Assembly (NCBI GenBank): GCA_026986355.1 | Contig: JALSOO010000105.1 | Location: 1 to 40,926 of the forward strand | Reading direction: 5' to 3' | Length of the DNA: 40,926 bases | DNA from: Campylobacteraceae bacterium | Lineage (GTDB): Bacteria; Campylobacterota; Campylobacteria; Campylobacterales; Sulfurovaceae | Shown: one piece after another, positions 39,027-40,926 of the stretch | Numbering within the stretch: position 1 is the first letter of the stretch | Layout: the number at the start of each line of letters is the position of its first letter | Made by a program: the position numbers and the translations under genes | Notes under the pieces: generated by a model | The model's database searches: none | What the model was told of the DNA's origin: nothing | What the model saw: only the letters and a program-made list of their open reading frames with translations

Positions 39027-40926
39027 ATGTTTAACCTCACTATATTTCAAAAAACAACTCTTATATTTTTCTCTGTATTTCTCTTTTTTATCTTCTATTT
39101 TATAGAAAGCTACTTCTATACAAAAAATAGTGATAAACAGATTAAGAATATACAAAATACCCTATTCCCAATTATTACAATTCACGATAAAAATATAAAA
39201 CTATTAGAAAATCTACAAGAGTCTTTTCAAAATATAATGGAAGAAGAGGAGATAGATAGATTAAAAAAAACCATTAATATTAAAGAAGAAATTTTAGATA
39301 ACTTATATAAAATTAAAAAAATTAAAGATATAGAATCAATAGATAGAGAGATTAAACTATTTAAAGAGTATTTTGACTACAACTATAATTTAGTAAAAAG
39401 AGTTATCGAAAATAATGATTCTATAGAGGATAATGCTCTAAAAGAAGTAAGAGTTTTATTAAAAAATGTCAAAGATATATTTAAATCTCAAAATGAGATT
39501 ATATCTAATCTATTTATAGATTCTCTAAATCAACTCTCGATAGATGCAAATAGATTTTTCTATTTTACTTTAATATGCTCTATTTTTAGTCTATTTATAG
39601 TCTTATCTGTTGCACTATATCTATATTTCTCAATTAAACGTAGATTTATGAAAATAACCTCTGCATTGGAGAATTTACGCACAGAAAAGCCTAATTTCAA
39701 TAGGAAAATGGTGGCAGAACAGAATGATGAGATAGGTAGATTGGTTGAAGGGTTTAATCATCTACAAGATAAATTCAAAAATCATAATAATAAACTATAT
39801 AGTATGAAGAAAAAAGCAGAAAAAAACTCTCAATTAAAATCTGAATTTTTAGCAAATATGTCTCATGAGATACGAACACCTATGAATGGGATTATTGGTA
39901 TGTGTTATCTAACACTAAAAACCGATTTGGATAGTAAACAGAGAGCTTATATAGAGAAGATTGATAACTCTGCAAAGATGCTACTTGCTATTATTAATGA
40001 TATTTTAGATGTATCCAAAATGGAGTCAGAAAAACTGATAATTGATAAACATAACTTTAATGTCTATAAGATGTTAAAAACATCTATGGATTTAGTACGA
40101 TTCAGTGCAAAAGAGAAAGGGTTAAAGATAACCTTGGATTATCCAAAAGAGTTACCCAAAAGACTCTATGGAGATAGTTTGCGAATATCACAAGTATTAA
40201 CCAATCTATTGTCTAATGCTGTTAAATTTACCAACAAAGGAGAAGTTGCACTATATATTAATAGAGTTAATAGTAAAAGATTTCGTTTTGAAGTCAAAGA
40301 TACAGGTAGAGGACTTAAAAAAGAGGAGCAGAAAAAACTCTTTAAACCTTTCTCTCAAGCTGATGGGAGTACCACTCGCAACTATGGAGGTACAGGTTTA
40401 GGGCTTACCATCTCTAAAAAGCTTGTCGAACTAATGAATGGTAAGATTTGGGTAGAGAGTGTATATCAAAAGGGGAGTAGCTTTATATTTGAGATTGAAC
40501 TCAAAGAGGTCAAAGAGAGTAAAGAGCATATTCCAGATTATGGTTATAGAGATACACAACCTATAGTTTTAGAAACTAATATAAATCTATTAAAAGAGAC
40601 AAAAATACTATTGGTAGAAGATAATAGTGTTAATCAAGAGATTATCAAAGGTCTATTGGAGAACTCTAATATAAAAATAGATATTGCAAATAATGGAGAA
40701 GAGGGTATAGCCTTATTTGAGAAAAACAGCTATGCTCTAATTCTGATGGATATACAGATGCCTGTTATGGACGGATATAAAGCTAGTAGAATTATTCGAC
40801 AAAAAGATAGAGATATTCCTATCATTGCACTATCAGCCAATGCGATGAAAGAGGATATGAAAAAGAGTAAAGCCCATGGTATGAACACTCATCTAAACAA
40901 ACCTATTGATGTAGAGAAACTATATA
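39027..40926 (+). CDS. Hybrid sensor histidine kinase with receiver domain (3' end outside window)
   Basis: The frame is open from ATG 39027 for 633 codons and runs off the edge. Order: TM helix at about 11-29, a ~145-residue charged periplasmic helical sensor region without a known motif, TM helix at ~177-201, HAMP linker, HisKA with SHEIRTPMNG (H280 phosphoacceptor), HATPase with N box LLSNAVKF (N397), DTGRGL (D425) and GGTGLGL, then a receiver domain with LLVEDN (E531-D532) and ILMDIQMPVMDGY (phosphoacceptor D575). It stops in the LNKPID segment near the receiver end. A response output or Hpt domain may follow. An earlier ATG at 39005 is in another frame and hits a stop. Signal and target unknown. 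Confidence 0.88.
   Translation, partial: MFNLTIFQKTTLIFFSVFLFFIFYFIESYFYTKNSDKQIKNIQNTLFPIITIHDKNIKLLENLQESFQNIMEEEEIDRLKKTINIKEEILDNLYKIKKIKDIESIDREIKLFKEYFDYNYNLVKRVIENNDSIEDNALKEVRVLLKNVKDIFKSQNEIISNLFIDSLNQLSIDANRFFYFTLICSIFSLFIVLSVALYLYFSIKRRFMKITSALENLRTEKPNFNRKMVAEQNDEIGRLVEGFNHLQDKFKNHNNKLYSMKKKAEKNSQLKSEFLANMSHEIRTPMNGIIGMCYLTLKTDLDSKQRAYIEKIDNSAKMLLAIINDILDVSKMESEKLIIDKHNFNVYKMLKTSMDLVRFSAKEKGLKITLDYPKELPKRLYGDSLRISQVLTNLLSNAVKFTNKGEVALYINRVNSKRFRFEVKDTGRGLKKEEQKKLFKPFSQADGSTTRNYGGTGLGLTISKKLVELMNGKIWVESVYQKGSSFIFEIELKEVKESKEHIPDYGYRDTQPIVLETNINLLKETKILLVEDNSVNQEIIKGLLENSNIKIDIANNGEEGIALFEKNSYALILMDIQMPVMDGYKASRIIRQKDRDIPIIALSANAMKEDMKKSKAHGMNTHLNKPIDVEKLY

Overview
This is an AT-rich chromosomal window from a Campylobacterota (Epsilonproteobacteria) genome. 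The pointers are a 14-gene nuo operon in which the usual NADH-oxidising NuoE/NuoF pair is replaced by a Campylobacter-type small NuoE-like protein and a GltD-like flavoprotein, two tandem NuoG paralogues, a MqnP/UbiA-type prenyltransferase as expected for futalosine-pathway menaquinone users, and extended -10 promoters. A Sulfurovum/Sulfurimonas-like relative is my best guess; this is recall of gene layout, not a search result.

Layout. (1) 1-553 is a decayed left edge: an unidentified ORF tail, the first ~65 codons of an ABC transporter, and, joined to it, the last ~32 codons of what looks like a REP-associated (RAYT/Y1) transposase followed by a hairpin and a 12-bp tandem repeat. (2) 602-3029 (+) holds a secreted NUC-family nuclease lipoprotein and a Wzz-type chain-length regulator. 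(3) 3030-14377 (-) is a tightly packed surface-polysaccharide operon: a large secreted protein with three ~207-residue repeats, Wzx flippase, small P-loop kinase, Wzy/ligase-like membrane protein, nucleotidyltransferase-kinase fusion, GT4 glycosyltransferase, PLP aminotransferase, PglF-type dehydratase and PglC-type phosphoglycosyl transferase. The dehydratase and aminotransferase should make a UDP-4-amino-4,6-dideoxy-HexNAc, the transferase loads a sugar phosphate on undecaprenyl phosphate, and Wzx, Wzy and Wzz export and polymerise. A rho-independent terminator closes it. (4) 14484-16624 (-) is a two-gene GMC dehydrogenase with a Tat-type small subunit, preceded by a 28-codon small ORF with its own near-consensus promoter and a 13-bp palindrome; then a YihY membrane protein.

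(5) 17857-35699 (-) is the complete complex I operon, nuoA-nuoN, with the input module rebuilt. The two NuoG copies carry complementary sets of Fe-S ligands, the NuoE-like protein has a long Ala/Lys/Glu helical tail with three 72-bp repeats, and the NuoF-like protein fuses a degenerate NuoF N3 domain to a GltD-type FAD/NADPH module. (6) miaA (-) diverges from pssA, mqnP/ubiA and a membrane-anchored HTH protein (+); then come a tRNA-Arg(GCG) with a textbook promoter and a hybrid sensor kinase cut by the window end.

No CRISPR array, rRNA, prophage or complete insertion sequence was seen. The observations I consider most worth following are the cluster-partitioned double NuoG, the helical-tail NuoE-like subunit, the small ORF/palindrome upstream of the GMC pair, and the secreted triple-repeat protein inside the polysaccharide operon.
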